Both the position numbers and the translations under genes were made by a program. The notes beneath the pieces were generated by a model that was not told the DNA's origin, searched no databases, and saw only the letters and a program-made list of their open reading frames with translations. From Pseudoroseomonas aestuarii (GTDB lineage Bacteria > Pseudomonadota > Alphaproteobacteria > Acetobacterales > Acetobacteraceae), in the NCBI RefSeq assembly GCF_042651065.1, contig NZ_JBHSCH010000013.1, forward strand, positions 15,140 through 79,139: DNA of 64,000 nucleotides, given 5' to 3'. Shown piece after piece: positions 36,907 to 45,290 of this stretch; position 1 is the first letter of the stretch, and each line of letters starts with the position of its first letter.

Positions 36907-38004
36907 ATGCAACACGCCGATGCCGTCGCCCGCCTCGCCGCCGACCTCGTCCGCCTGGACAGCCGCAGCTTTGTCTCCAACCGCGCGGTGGCCGACCGCA
37001 TCGCGGCCGAGCTGGAGGGCTTCGCGCTGGAGCGGCTCGACTATGCGGACGCCGCCGGCGTGGCCAAGCAGGTGATCGTCGCGCATCGCGGCCCGCCCGG
37101 CGGGGTGGCGCTGTCCGGCCATATGGACACGGTGCCGGACACCGGCTGGACGGACGACCCCTTCTCGGGCCGCATCGACGCGGAAGGCGTGCTGCACGGC
37201 CTCGGCGCGGCCGACATGAAGGGGCCGCTCGCCGCCTGCATCGTGGCCGCCCGCACCCTGCCGGCGCACCTGCCCGCCACCCTCCTCATCACCACCGACG
37301 AGGAGACCACCAAGATGGGCGCGCGCCGCATCGCCGACCATTCCGCGCTCGCCCGCCAGGCGGCGCCACGCGGCATCGTGGTGGCCGAGCCCACGGGGAT
37401 GCTGCCGGTGCGCGGCCACCGCAGCAACATCGACTTCATCGCAGTGGCGGAGGGGGTGCAGGCGCATTCCTCGCTCGGCGTGGGCCGCAACGCCAACTGG
37501 GCGCTGATCCCCTTCCTGGTGGAGATGCAGGCGCTGGCCGAGCGGCTGCGCGCGGACGCCAGCCTGCACGACGCCGCCTACGCGCCCCCCTTCAGCGACT
37601 TCAACCTGGTGCTCGACAACCACGGCGCGGCGATGAACGTGACGGTGCCGAAGGCCACCGCGCGCATCAAGTTCCGCTACAGCCGCAGCATCGACCCCAG
37701 CCCCATCGTGGCGGCGGTGGAGGCGGCCGCCGCGCGGGCCGGCGTGACGCTCGACGTCATCCGCCAGGGCCGCCCGCCCGAGACGCCTGCCGACCACCCC
37801 TTCATCCGCGCCGCCGAGGCCGCCACCGGCCACGCCGCCGAGACCCGCCCCTTCGGCACCGATGCCAGCGAGCTGCAGGAGATCGCCCCCTGCGTGATCC
37901 TGGGCCCGGATGTGATGGACACCGCCCACTCCCCGCGCGAGCGCGCCCACCTGGCGCGGCTGGCGGCGGCGGTGCCGGTGTTCCACCGGCTGATGGGCGG
38001 CTGA
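36907..38004 (+). CDS. M20-family metallopeptidase / deacylase (ArgE/DapE-like)
   Basis: A 365-residue M20 zinc hydrolase. The first metal motif is LSGHMDTVPDTG, followed by GLGAADMKGPLAA (bridging Asp), TTDEETTKMGA (catalytic Glu and metal ligand) and VAEPTG. The dimerisation insert is present. Substrates in this group are N-acyl amino acids or dipeptides. It is divergent from the threonine-synthase/M81/DSD1 operon across 54 bp, so it probably belongs to the same pathway. Three copies of an 11-bp unit cover its stop codon. It converges with the marR gene. Confidence 0.88.
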   Translation: MQHADAVARLAADLVRLDSRSFVSNRAVADRIAAELEGFALERLDYADAAGVAKQVIVAHRGPPGGVALSGHMDTVPDTGWTDDPFSGRIDAEGVLHGLGAADMKGPLAACIVAARTLPAHLPATLLITTDEETTKMGARRIADHSALARQAAPRGIVVAEPTGMLPVRGHRSNIDFIAVAEGVQAHSSLGVGRNANWALIPFLVEMQALAERLRADASLHDAAYAPPFSDFNLVLDNHGAAMNVTVPKATARIKFRYSRSIDPSPIVAAVEAAAARAGVTLDVIRQGRPPETPADHPFIRAAEAATGHAAETRPFGTDASELQEIAPCVILGPDVMDTAHSPRERAHLARLAAAVPVFHRLMGG

Positions 38005-38025
38005 CGGGCGGCTGACGGGCGGCTG
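37995..38025. repeat. Short tandem repeat at the M20 peptidase stop codon
   Basis: GGGCGGCTGAC occurs twice in tandem (37995-38005, 38006-38016) and a third, partial copy follows (38017-38025). The M20 stop codon is the TGA in the first unit, so each further unit also carries an in-line TGA. It looks like recent slippage. Confidence 0.8.
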
Positions 38026-38030
38026 GGGCC

Positions 38031-38483
38031 TCAGGACAGCGCGCGCAGCGCCGCGCGCAGCGCATCGGGCGGCACCGGCGCCGGCGCGGCGGCCAGCTCC
38101 GCCTCCACCACCCCATGCAGCGCGCGCCAGGCCGGCACGGCGCGGGCCAGCACCGCCTGCCCCTGCTCCGTCAGCGAGAGGCGGCGGCTGCGGCGGTCCT
38201 GCGGGTCGGTGCCGATGGCCACCAGCCCGTTCCGCTCCAGCGGCTTCAGTGCTGCGGTCAGGGTGGTGCGGTCCATGGCCAGCAGCGCCGCCACCGGGCC
38301 GAGGGGCGGCGGCTCCGGCCGGTTCAGCGCCATCAGCAGGGAGAACTGGCCGCTGGTCAGCCCCAGCGGGCGCAGCGCCTCGTCGAAGCGGCGGGCCAGG
38401 GCGCGCGCCGCGCGCTGCGTATGCAGGCAGAGGCAGGCATCCCGCACCTCCAGCGTCGTTGCGTAGGGCACATGTTTTGACAT
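38031..38483 (-). CDS. MarR-family transcriptional regulator
   Basis: A 150-residue winged-helix regulator. The DNA-binding core is LTSGQFSLLMALNRPEPPPLGPVAALLAMDRTTLTAALKPLERNGLVAI, and the wing is DPQDRRSRRLSLTEQGQ. Flanking helices would form the MarR dimer interface. A cysteine pair near the N-terminus (ACLCLH, residues 17 and 19) could respond to oxidation. It is divergent from a DUF1428 gene, and the 71-bp gap holds a perfect palindrome over both likely promoters, so it probably represses itself and its neighbour. The effector is unknown. Confidence 0.93.
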   Translation of the reverse strand: MSKHVPYATTLEVRDACLCLHTQRAARALARRFDEALRPLGLTSGQFSLLMALNRPEPPPLGPVAALLAMDRTTLTAALKPLERNGLVAIGTDPQDRRSRRLSLTEQGQAVLARAVPAWRALHGVVEAELAAAPAPVPPDALRAALRALS

Positions 38484-38505
38484 GCGGTGTTTATGTTGAT
38501 ATCAA
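38477..38505 (+). promoter_or_regulatory. Predicted promoter of the DUF1428 gene
   Basis: A consensus -35 TTGACA (38477-38482), a 17-nt spacer and TATCAA (38500-38505) on the plus strand. The -10 lies inside the MarR palindrome. Expected transcript start is near 38512, about 43 nt before the ATG. Confidence 0.65.
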
Positions 38506-38506
38506 C
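38495..38506. promoter_or_regulatory. Predicted MarR operator palindrome
   Basis: GTTGATATCAAC is a perfect 12-bp palindrome, extended by TA two bases outside each arm. It overlaps the -10 of the DUF1428 promoter. On the other strand it lies between a TTGATT and a TAAACA hexamer (18-nt spacing) upstream of marR. This is the classic geometry for a repressor that silences both directions. Confidence 0.7.
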
Positions 38507-38554
38507 GTAAAAATCAAGGGCGCAACGCCCGGAGAGCAGGGAAGGAAAGCAGGC

Positions 38555-38917
38555 ATGCAGTATGTGGAAGGTTTCGTCCTGGCCGTGCCGGCCGGCAACA
38601 GGGAGGTCTATCGCCGCCACGCCGCCGAGGCGGCGGCGCTGTTCCGCGAGTTCGGCGCCACCCGCGTGGTGGAATGCTGGGGCGACGACGTGCCGGATGG
38701 CAAGGTCACCGACTTCCGCGGCGCGGTGAAGGCGGAGGCGGGCGAGACCGTTGTCTTCAGCTGGATGGAGTTCCCGAGCAAGGCGGTGCGCGACACGGTG
38801 CATGCGCGCGTCATGTCCGACCCGCGCATGAAGGCCATGATGAGCGGCGAGACGCCCATGCCCTTCGACGGCAAGCGCATGATCTATGGCGGCTTCACCA
38901 CCCTCCTCGACAGCTGA
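38555..38917 (+). CDS. DUF1428 family protein
   Basis: A 120-residue protein of DUF1428, a dimeric ferredoxin-like (alpha/beta barrel) family. It starts MQYVEGFVLAVPAGNREVYR and contains ECWGDDVPDGKVTDF, VFSWMEFPSK and MPFDGKRMIYGGF, the family's conserved blocks. AAGGAA lies 8 nt upstream of the ATG. No enzymatic function is established. Divergent control by a MarR regulator with a clear operator suggests induction by a small aromatic or oxidising compound. It converges with the Kef-type antiporter gene. Confidence 0.9.
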   Translation: MQYVEGFVLAVPAGNREVYRRHAAEAAALFREFGATRVVECWGDDVPDGKVTDFRGAVKAEAGETVVFSWMEFPSKAVRDTVHARVMSDPRMKAMMSGETPMPFDGKRMIYGGFTTLLDS

Positions 38918-38960
38918 GGCCGCCCTCCGGCGGCAGGCCTGCCGGGGCCGCGCGGGCGCC

Positions 38961-40739
38961 TCACTCCCCCGGCACGGCCTCGGGGGCCGGTTGCCCGGGG
39001 GCGTGCTGCGGCCGCGGCGGCGTCAGCGGCTCCGGCCCGATGAACGGGCCGCCCATCGCCTGAGCCGCCAGCCGCTCGCGGTCGCGCAGCCGCACCGCGT
39101 GCTCCGCTGTCTGCGCCTCCTCGCGCGGCAGGCCGAGCGCCAGCAGCGCCTCCCGCCCCAGCAGCAGCGCCGATTCCACCGTCTCGCGCACCGGGGCCTC
39201 GATGCCGCGCGCCATCAGCGCCAGGGCGTGCACCCGGTCATAGGCACGCACCAGGCAGGGCGTCTCGGGGAAGGCCTCCTGCACCACGGCCACCACGCGG
39301 TCGGTCACCTCCGGCCGGTCGGTGCAGACCACGATCATCCGCGCCCGCCCGGCGCCGGCGGCGCGCAGCACGTCGAGCCGCGTGCCGTCGCCGTAGTGCA
39401 CGCGGGCACCGAAGCGGCCCGCCTCCTGGATGCGGTGGGTGTCGTTGTCGAGCAGGGTGAGCGAGAGGCCCTGGCGCAGCAGCACCTGCGAGACAAGCTG
39501 GCCGAAGCGGCCGAAGCCCACCACCAGCACGCTGCCGCGCGCGTCGGAGTAGTCCTCCTCCGGCATCGGGCGGCGGCACAGCGCCAGCAGGCGCGGCGCC
39601 AGCCGCAGCAGCGGCGGGGTGGTGGCCATGGAGAGGGTGACGAGCGCCACCAGCAGGCTGGCGAGCGAGGGCGCCATCACGCCCGCCGCCGCGGCCGCCG
39701 AATAGAGCACGAAGCCGAACTCGCCGCCCTGCGCCAGCACCAGCCCGACGCGCAGCGCGGTGGCCGGCGGGTGGCCGAAGGCACGCGCCGCGCCATAGGT
39801 GGCCAGCGCCTTCAGCGCCACCAGCAGCAGCACGCCGGCCAGCAGCAGCGGCGCCTGCGCCCAGACCACGCCGAGATCGACGCTCATCCCCACCGAGAGG
39901 AAGAACAGGCCGAGCAGCAGGCCGCGGAACGGCTCGATATCCGCCTCGAGCTCGTGCCGGTAGTTGGATTCGGCCAGCAGCACGCCGGCCAGGAAGGCGC
40001 CGAGCGCCATGGAGAGGCCGGCCAGCGCCATCAGCCCGGCGGCGCCCAGCACCACCAGCAGGGCGGCGGCGGTCATGATCTCGCGCGCGCCGGAGCGGGC
40101 CAGCAGGCCGAAGAGCGGGTTGAGCAGGTAGCGCCCCGCCAGCACCACCGCCGCCACCGCGCCTAAGCCCAGCGCCACCCCCACCCAGGCCGGATGCTCC
40201 GCCACCGCCGGGTGCGGCGAGAGGAAGGCCACCAGCGCCAGCAGCGGCACGATGGCGAGGTCCTGCAGCAGCAGCACGGCGAAGGCGGTGCGGCCATGCG
40301 GCGCTTCCAGCTCGCCCTTCTCCTCCAGCAGCTGCATCACCAGGGCGGTGGAGGAGAGCGCCAGCCCCAGCCCGGCCACCACCGCGGCCGCCCAGCCATG
40401 CCCGAGCAGCCAGGGCAGCGGCGCCAGCAGCGCGGCGCAGAGCAGCACCTGCGCCGTGCCGAGGCCGAGGATGTCCCGCCGCAGCGCCCAGAGCCGGCCG
40501 ATGTTCAGCTCCAGCCCGATGATGAACAGCAGCAGCACGATGCCGAACTCGGCGATGCCGGCCACCCGCTCCGGCTCGCCGAACAGCCCGAGCCCCCAGG
40601 GCCCGATGACGATGCCCGCCGCGATGTAGCCCAGCACCGAGCCGAGACCCGCCCGCTTGGCCAGCGGCACGGCGATGACCGCCGCGCCCAGGAACACCAT
40701 GGGCGCCAGGATGGGGGTAAGATGGCTGGCCTCGGCCAT
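38961..40739 (-). CDS. Kef-type K+/H+ antiporter (CPA2) with TrkA-N domain
   Basis: A 592-residue cation/proton antiporter. The N-terminal two thirds contain about 12 helices with GLELNIGRLWALRRD and LLLQDLAIVPLLAL, typical of CPA2 exchangers. A cytosolic RCK/TrkA-N domain follows, with the NAD-binding motif VLVVGFGRFGQLVSQVLLRQG and LLDNDTHRIQEAGRFG. The C-terminus is a Pro-rich tail. In KefB/KefC, glutathione adducts gate the channel; whether that holds here is not visible. No KefF/KefG ancillary gene is adjacent. Confidence 0.93.
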   Translation of the reverse strand: MAEASHLTPILAPMVFLGAAVIAVPLAKRAGLGSVLGYIAAGIVIGPWGLGLFGEPERVAGIAEFGIVLLLFIIGLELNIGRLWALRRDILGLGTAQVLLCAALLAPLPWLLGHGWAAAVVAGLGLALSSTALVMQLLEEKGELEAPHGRTAFAVLLLQDLAIVPLLALVAFLSPHPAVAEHPAWVGVALGLGAVAAVVLAGRYLLNPLFGLLARSGAREIMTAAALLVVLGAAGLMALAGLSMALGAFLAGVLLAESNYRHELEADIEPFRGLLLGLFFLSVGMSVDLGVVWAQAPLLLAGVLLLVALKALATYGAARAFGHPPATALRVGLVLAQGGEFGFVLYSAAAAAGVMAPSLASLLVALVTLSMATTPPLLRLAPRLLALCRRPMPEEDYSDARGSVLVVGFGRFGQLVSQVLLRQGLSLTLLDNDTHRIQEAGRFGARVHYGDGTRLDVLRAAGAGRARMIVVCTDRPEVTDRVVAVVQEAFPETPCLVRAYDRVHALALMARGIEAPVRETVESALLLGREALLALGLPREEAQTAEHAVRLRDRERLAAQAMGGPFIGPEPLTPPRPQHAPGQPAPEAVPGE

Positions 40740-40857
40740 GAGGATGTTCCCTGCAGGTGGAGGGCCTGATTAGGGCACCCCGCGCACCACCCTGCAACGA
40801 TGCCGCCGGCGGCCCATTTCCTCCCCGTCACACCGGACAAGTGAAGAGGAGCCTTCG

Positions 40858-41865
40858 ATGAAAGGCATTGTGCTGCACGCCCCCGGCGGGCTGGACCGGC
40901 TGGAGCGGGCGGAGATGGACGACCCCGGCGCTCCCGGCCCCGGCGAGATCCGTGTCCGCCTCCACGCCAGCTCGCTGAACTACCACGATTACGGCGTGGT
41001 GGCCGGGCGGATGCCGACGGCGAATGGCCGCATCCCCATGTCGGACGGCGCCGGCGTGGTGGAGGCGGTGGGTGCCGGCGTGGCGGAGTTCGCGCCGGGG
41101 GACCATGTGGTCTCGGTGTTCTTCCCCACCTGGATGGACGGCGCGGCGACGCTCGGTGACTTCTCCACCGTGCCCGGCGACGGGGTGGACGGCTATGCGC
41201 GGCAGGCGGTGGTTCGCCCCGCCACCTGGTTCACCCGCGCGCCACGCGGCTGGAGCCATGCCGAGGCGGCGACGCTGACCACCGCCGGCCTCACCGCCTG
41301 GCGCGCCCTGGTGGGCGATGGCGCGCTGAAGGCGGGCGAGGTGGTGCTGGTGCTGGGCACCGGCGGCGTCTCGATCTTCGCGCTGCAATTCGCCCGCATG
41401 ATGGGGGCGCAGGTGATCGTCACCTCCTCCTCGGACGAGAAGCTGGAGCGCGCCCGCGCCCTTGGCGCCGCGCACACCCTCAACTACCGCGAGCACGAGG
41501 ATTGGGGCCGCCGGGCCCGGGACTGGACGGGCGGGCGCGGCGTCGATCACGTGGTGGAGGTGGGCGGGCCGGGCACCCTGGCGCAATCCATCCAGGCGGT
41601 GCGCGTCGGCGGCCACATCTCGCTGATCGGCGTGCTCACCGGGCGCGGCGGGGAGGTGCCGACCGCGGCGCTGATGGCGAAGCAGGCGCGGCTGCAGGGC
41701 CTCATCGTCGGCAGCCGGCGGCAGCAGCAGCAACTGGTGCGGGCGCTGGAGGCCACCGCGGTGAGGCCGGTGATCGACCGAAGCTTCACGCTGGAGGAAA
41801 TCTCGGACGCCTTCCGCCACCAGGAGGCGGGGGCGCATTTCGGGAAGATCTGCCTGGAGTTCTAA
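40858..41865 (+). CDS. MDR-family NAD(P)-dependent oxidoreductase (quinone-reductase-like)
   Basis: A 335-residue medium-chain dehydrogenase/reductase. The GroES-like N-domain has LHASSLNYHDYGVVAG and MSDGAGVVEAVGAGV. The nucleotide domain shows VLVLGTGGVSIFALQFARMMGA. The cysteine and histidine ligands of zinc dehydrogenases are missing, which favours the zinc-free quinone oxidoreductase branch. GAGGAG precedes the ATG. It is divergent from the antiporter, and a type-A element lies between its stop and the convergent M20 peptidase. Confidence 0.9.
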   Translation: MKGIVLHAPGGLDRLERAEMDDPGAPGPGEIRVRLHASSLNYHDYGVVAGRMPTANGRIPMSDGAGVVEAVGAGVAEFAPGDHVVSVFFPTWMDGAATLGDFSTVPGDGVDGYARQAVVRPATWFTRAPRGWSHAEAATLTTAGLTAWRALVGDGALKAGEVVLVLGTGGVSIFALQFARMMGAQVIVTSSSDEKLERARALGAAHTLNYREHEDWGRRARDWTGGRGVDHVVEVGGPGTLAQSIQAVRVGGHISLIGVLTGRGGEVPTAALMAKQARLQGLIVGSRRQQQQLVRALEATAVRPVIDRSFTLEEISDAFRHQEAGAHFGKICLEF

Positions 41866-41872
41866 GAAAGCC

Positions 41873-41987
41873 GTTCTTTTTTGGAAAAAAGAACCAAAAA
41901 ACTTCTGTCAGTTGGCGTCACGCTGATGGCGAGGCGGGACGCCAAACTGACAAAGTCTTTTTGCTTCTTTTTCTTCAGAAAAAGAAG
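41873..41987. repeat. Type-A dispersed triple-hairpin element, copy 3
   Basis: A 115-bp element: palindrome 41873-41894, inverted repeat GTCAGTTGGCGTC (41907-41919) / GACGCCAAACTGAC (41938-41951, one bulge), T-run, and hairpin CTTCTTTTTC-TTCA-GAAAAAGAAG (41964-41987). It lies between convergent genes, 7 nt behind the MDR stop and 9 nt from the M20 peptidase stop. Orientation relative to the minus-strand gene is the same as in copies 1 and 2. Confidence 0.9.
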
Positions 41988-41996
41988 GTTCTTCTC

Positions 41997-43130
41997 TTAC
42001 TCCAGCGTCTCCAGCAGCTCGCACAGCGTGCCGCAGCGCGGCGCCAGCTCGCGCCACAGGATGTGCTCGAACTCCGCATGGGCGCCGGCGCCGGAGCAGC
42101 CGAGGCCGTCCAGCGTGGGCACGCCCATGGCGGCGGTGAAGTTGCCGTCCGAGCCGCCGCCACGGTGCTGCTTCGGCAGGTCGTAGCCGAGCCGGGCGGC
42201 GATCTCCCGAGCGCGGGCGTAGAGCGCCAGGTTGCCCGGCCCCTCCTCCATCGGCGGGCGGTTGAGGCCGCCCTCCACGGCCACCGTGGTGCCCTCGGGC
42301 TGCGCGCCGGCCATGGCCTTGATGGCGGCCTCGATGCGCGCCCCGTCCTCCAGCGTGGCGACGCGGAAATCCACCTCGCACCCCGCCTCGTTCGGGATCA
42401 CGTTGGGCCGGGTGCCACCCCAAATGGGCGCGCAGTTGGTGGTGGTGCCGCCGGGCAGGTCCACCAGCGCATGGATCCGCCCGATCAGCCGCGCCAGGGT
42501 GACGACGGCGCTGGCGCCGTCCTGCCAGTTGCCGCCGGCATGGGCGCTCTGCCCCTGCACGCGGATGGTGAAGCGCCCCACCCCCTTGCGCGCGGTGACA
42601 CAGCACTTGTCCGCCCCGCCCGCCGGCTCCGGGATCAGCACGGCGCAGGCGCCCGCCGCCTCGCGCTCGATCAGCGCCCGGCTGGTGCCGCTGCCCACCT
42701 CCTCGTCCGAGGTCAGCAGCAGGGTGATGGGGCTCTTCGTCGCCACCTTCTGCCGCAGGATCTCCCGCACCGAGTGGAAGGCGAAGAAGCTGCCGGCCTT
42801 CATGTCGTAGATGCCGGGGCCATAGGCCTTCTCCCCTTCCACGCGGAAGGGGATGGTGTTGGCCAGCGTGCCGTGGTCCCACACCGTGTCCAGGTGGCCG
42901 GCCACCAGAACGGGCTTTCCGGCGCCGGGGGTGCGCGCCACCAGGTGGTCGCCGAAGCCGCGCGTGCCGGGGATGCGCTCGACCACCGCGCCCACCGCGC
43001 GCAGCTCGGCCTCGGCCTTGTCCATCAGCCCGTTGATGGCGGAGGGGTCGGTGGTGGGGGTCTCGTGCTCCACCCAGCCGCGGAGTTCCTCCAGCAGGCG
43101 TTCGCTGGTGCCGAGTTCGGTGACAGGCAT
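41997..43130 (-). CDS. M20-family metallopeptidase (carboxypeptidase G2-like)
   Basis: A 377-residue M20 zinc hydrolase of the CPG2 group. Metal motifs are LVAGHLDTVWDHG, PGIYDMKAGSFFAF, LLTSDEEVGSG and PEPAGG; the last ligand His occurs in GAGAHAEFEHI. The dimerisation domain shows GQSAHAGGNWQDGASAV. The ATG at 43130 is used because upstream in-frame sequence lacks family similarity. No signal peptide is visible, whereas Pseudomonas carboxypeptidase G2 has one. Likely substrates are C-terminal glutamate conjugates or N-acyl amino acids. It is divergent from the LOG-family gene. Confidence 0.9.
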   Translation of the reverse strand: MPVTELGTSERLLEELRGWVEHETPTTDPSAINGLMDKAEAELRAVGAVVERIPGTRGFGDHLVARTPGAGKPVLVAGHLDTVWDHGTLANTIPFRVEGEKAYGPGIYDMKAGSFFAFHSVREILRQKVATKSPITLLLTSDEEVGSGTSRALIEREAAGACAVLIPEPAGGADKCCVTARKGVGRFTIRVQGQSAHAGGNWQDGASAVVTLARLIGRIHALVDLPGGTTTNCAPIWGGTRPNVIPNEAGCEVDFRVATLEDGARIEAAIKAMAGAQPEGTTVAVEGGLNRPPMEEGPGNLALYARAREIAARLGYDLPKQHRGGGSDGNFTAAMGVPTLDGLGCSGAGAHAEFEHILWRELAPRCGTLCELLETLE

Positions 43131-43278
43131 GGGGCCGTTCGCTCCTTCCGGTTGGGCCGGCGGTTGTCGCGCCCCATGGCCGGCTTGTCCATCCGGGCGC
43201 CCGCCGCTAAGGCATTGGTCTTCTTTCCCCGGCGGCCGGGCGAACCCGGCCTGGCGGCCAACCGGAATGACTGTGCCG

Positions 43279-43860
43279 ATGAAGCGTGTCTGTGTGTTCT
43301 GCGGCTCCAACCCCGGCCTGAACCCGGCCTATGCCGCCGCCGCCCGCGCCATGGGGCGCGCCATCGCGGCGCAGGGCCTCGGCCTCGTCTATGGCGGCGG
43401 CCATGTCGGGCTGATGGGCATCGTGGCCGACGCCGCCATGCGCGGCGGCGCCGAGGTCATCGGCATCATCCCCGAGACGCTGATGAAGCGCGAGGTCGGG
43501 CATGGCGCCATCACCGACCTGCGGGTGGTCTCCACCATGCATGAGCGCAAGGCGATGATGGCCGACCTGGCGGATGGCTTCGTCGTGCTGCCGGGCGGCA
43601 TCGGCACGCTGGAGGAGGCGGTGGAGGCCTTCACCTGGACGCAGCTCGGCATCCACGACAAGGGCCTCGTCTTCCTCGACACCGCCGGCTACTGGCAGAG
43701 CCTGTCGTCGGTGTTCGACCACATGGTGGCCGAGGGCTTCCTGCACGAGAAGCACCGCGCCATGGTCACCTTCGCCGAGAACCCGGACGCGGCGCTGGAG
43801 GCGCTGGCCCGCTTCACGCCGGTGACGGTGGAGAAATGGGCCGAGAAGACGCAGCGCTGA
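43279..43860 (+). CDS. LOG-family protein (nucleoside 5'-monophosphate phosphoribohydrolase type)
   Basis: A 193-residue LOG-fold protein. It starts MKRVCVFCGSNPGLNPAY, and the family motifs GGGHVGLMG and LPGGIGTLEEAVE (PGGxGTxxE) bind the nucleotide and carry catalytic residues. Characterised members cleave cytokinin riboside monophosphates or AMP-like nucleotides to base and ribose 5-phosphate. An alternative ATG 12 nt upstream (43267) is in frame; I prefer 43279 because homologues begin MKRVCVFCGS. It ends 28 nt before ribF on the same strand. Confidence 0.9.
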   Translation: MKRVCVFCGSNPGLNPAYAAAARAMGRAIAAQGLGLVYGGGHVGLMGIVADAAMRGGAEVIGIIPETLMKREVGHGAITDLRVVSTMHERKAMMADLADGFVVLPGGIGTLEEAVEAFTWTQLGIHDKGLVFLDTAGYWQSLSSVFDHMVAEGFLHEKHRAMVTFAENPDAALEALARFTPVTVEKWAEKTQR

Positions 43861-43888
43861 GCCCCGCCGCGATGGGTGCCGCCCCGCC

Positions 43889-44806
43889 ATGATCCTCTCG
43901 GACTGGAAAGCCATCCCCGAGGCCGCGCGCGGCGCCACCGTGGCGCTCGGCAATTTCGACGGCGTGCATCTCGGCCACCGCGCCGTGCTGCGCGCCGCCC
44001 ATGCCGCGCGGCCCGGGCTGAAGCTGGTGGCGCTGACCTTCGAGCCGCACCCGCGCGAGCATTTCCGCCCCGACGACCCGCCCTTCCGCCTCACCCTGGC
44101 CGAGGCCAAGGCGCGGGCGCTGATGGCGGCGGGCGCCGACTTCGTGCTGGCCCTGCCTTTCGACGCCGCCCTGGCCGCCATGCCGGCGGAGGCCTTCGTC
44201 TCCGAGGTGCTGCACGGCGCGCTCGATGCCCGCCATCTCTCCTGCGGCGCCGATTTCGCCTTCGGCCACCGCCGCGGCGGCGACGTGGCCTTCCTCGCCG
44301 CACGGGCCGAGGCGCTAGGCATGGGCCTCTCCGTGGTGCCGCCGGTGACGGATGCGGGCGGCCCCCTCTCCTCCTCGCGCATCCGCCGCGTGCTGCAGGA
44401 TGGCTACCCGGAGCGCGCCGCGCAGAAGCTCGGCCGGCCGTGGGAGATCTGCGGCACGGTGAGCCATGGCGACAAGCGCGGCCGCACCATCGGCTTCCCC
44501 ACCGCCAACATCCCGCTCGGGCGGCACCTGGAGCCGGCGCGCGGCGTCTACGCCATCCGCGCCTCGCTGGCCGATGGGCAGGTGGTGCCGGGGGTGGCCA
44601 ATATCGGGCTGCGCCCCACCGTGGGCGGCACGGAAAGCCGGGTGGAGGCGCATCTCTTCGACTACCAGGGCGACCTCTACGGGCAGGAGGTCTCGGTGGC
44701 GCTGCTGCACTTCCTCCGCCCCGAGAAGCGCTTCGCCGGCCTGCCGGAGCTGGTGGCGCAGATCGGGGCCGACGCCGCCGAGGCCCGCCGCCTGCTGCTG
44801 GGCTGA
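43889..44806 (+). CDS. ribF: Bifunctional riboflavin kinase / FAD synthetase
   Basis: A 305-residue two-domain enzyme making FMN and then FAD. The N-terminal adenylyltransferase domain has LGNFDGVHLGHRAVL (GxHxGH nucleotide motif) and SSSRIRRVLQDG. The C-terminal flavokinase domain has GDKRGRTIGFPTANI (GRxxGxPTAN) and ends with a helical segment LPELVAQIGADAAEARRLL. Length is normal. In many proteobacteria ribF, ileS and lspA are adjacent; here a minus-strand nucleotidase gene is inserted between ribF and ileS. Confidence 0.96.
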   Translation: MILSDWKAIPEAARGATVALGNFDGVHLGHRAVLRAAHAARPGLKLVALTFEPHPREHFRPDDPPFRLTLAEAKARALMAAGADFVLALPFDAALAAMPAEAFVSEVLHGALDARHLSCGADFAFGHRRGGDVAFLAARAEALGMGLSVVPPVTDAGGPLSSSRIRRVLQDGYPERAAQKLGRPWEICGTVSHGDKRGRTIGFPTANIPLGRHLEPARGVYAIRASLADGQVVPGVANIGLRPTVGGTESRVEAHLFDYQGDLYGQEVSVALLHFLRPEKRFAGLPELVAQIGADAAEARRLLLG

Positions 44807-44825
44807 AGGCGCGGCGGGAAGGGCC

Positions 44826-45290
44826 CTATTCCTTCCCGAAGCCCAGCGCCCGCAGCGCCGCGATGCTGCCCGCCGCCGAACGGTGATGCACGAAGACGCC
44901 GCCCTTCTTCTCCCACCCCTCGGCGGCGCTCGCCCGGTCATCGACCAGGACATGCCCCGGCCCGGACCAGCGCGGCTTCTCGCGGCTCATGCAGGTGATG
45001 ACGGGCACATGCGCCCCCAGCATCCGCGCCACCCAGCGGCGCTTCTGCTCCGGCGCCCAGGCGCCGAGCGGCAGGCCGGTGAGGATGGTGGGGTGGCAGG
45101 GCGCGCAGAAGCGCCAGAGCTCCTGCGCGTCGTGCATGAACTCCAGCGTCTCGAAGAAGCGCGGCGCGCGGGCGAGCGCGGCCCACATGGTCCTGAGGGG
45201 CAGCGCCTCGGGCCGCTGGCCGGTGATGGCGTGCACGCCGCGGTCGAAATCGGCCAGCACGCCGTCGAGGTCGAGAAAGAGCGGGGGCAT
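44826..45290 (-). CDS. HAD-type 5'(3')-deoxyribonucleotidase-like protein
   Basis: A 154-residue HAD phosphatase. Motif I is LFLDLDGVLADFD at residues 4-16. Motif II is the threonine of HPTILTGLP, and the C-terminal acidic motif is HVLVDDRASAAEGW. The small size and helical cap resemble 5'(3')-deoxyribonucleotidases. It is antisense to the flanking genes and converges with ribF (19 nt between stop codons). A hairpin with arms GGGAAGG/CCTTCCC lies in the overlap of the two 3' ends. Substrate is inferred only. Confidence 0.82.
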   Translation of the reverse strand: MPPLFLDLDGVLADFDRGVHAITGQRPEALPLRTMWAALARAPRFFETLEFMHDAQELWRFCAPCHPTILTGLPLGAWAPEQKRRWVARMLGAHVPVITCMSREKPRWSGPGHVLVDDRASAAEGWEKKGGVFVHHRSAAGSIAALRALGFGKE

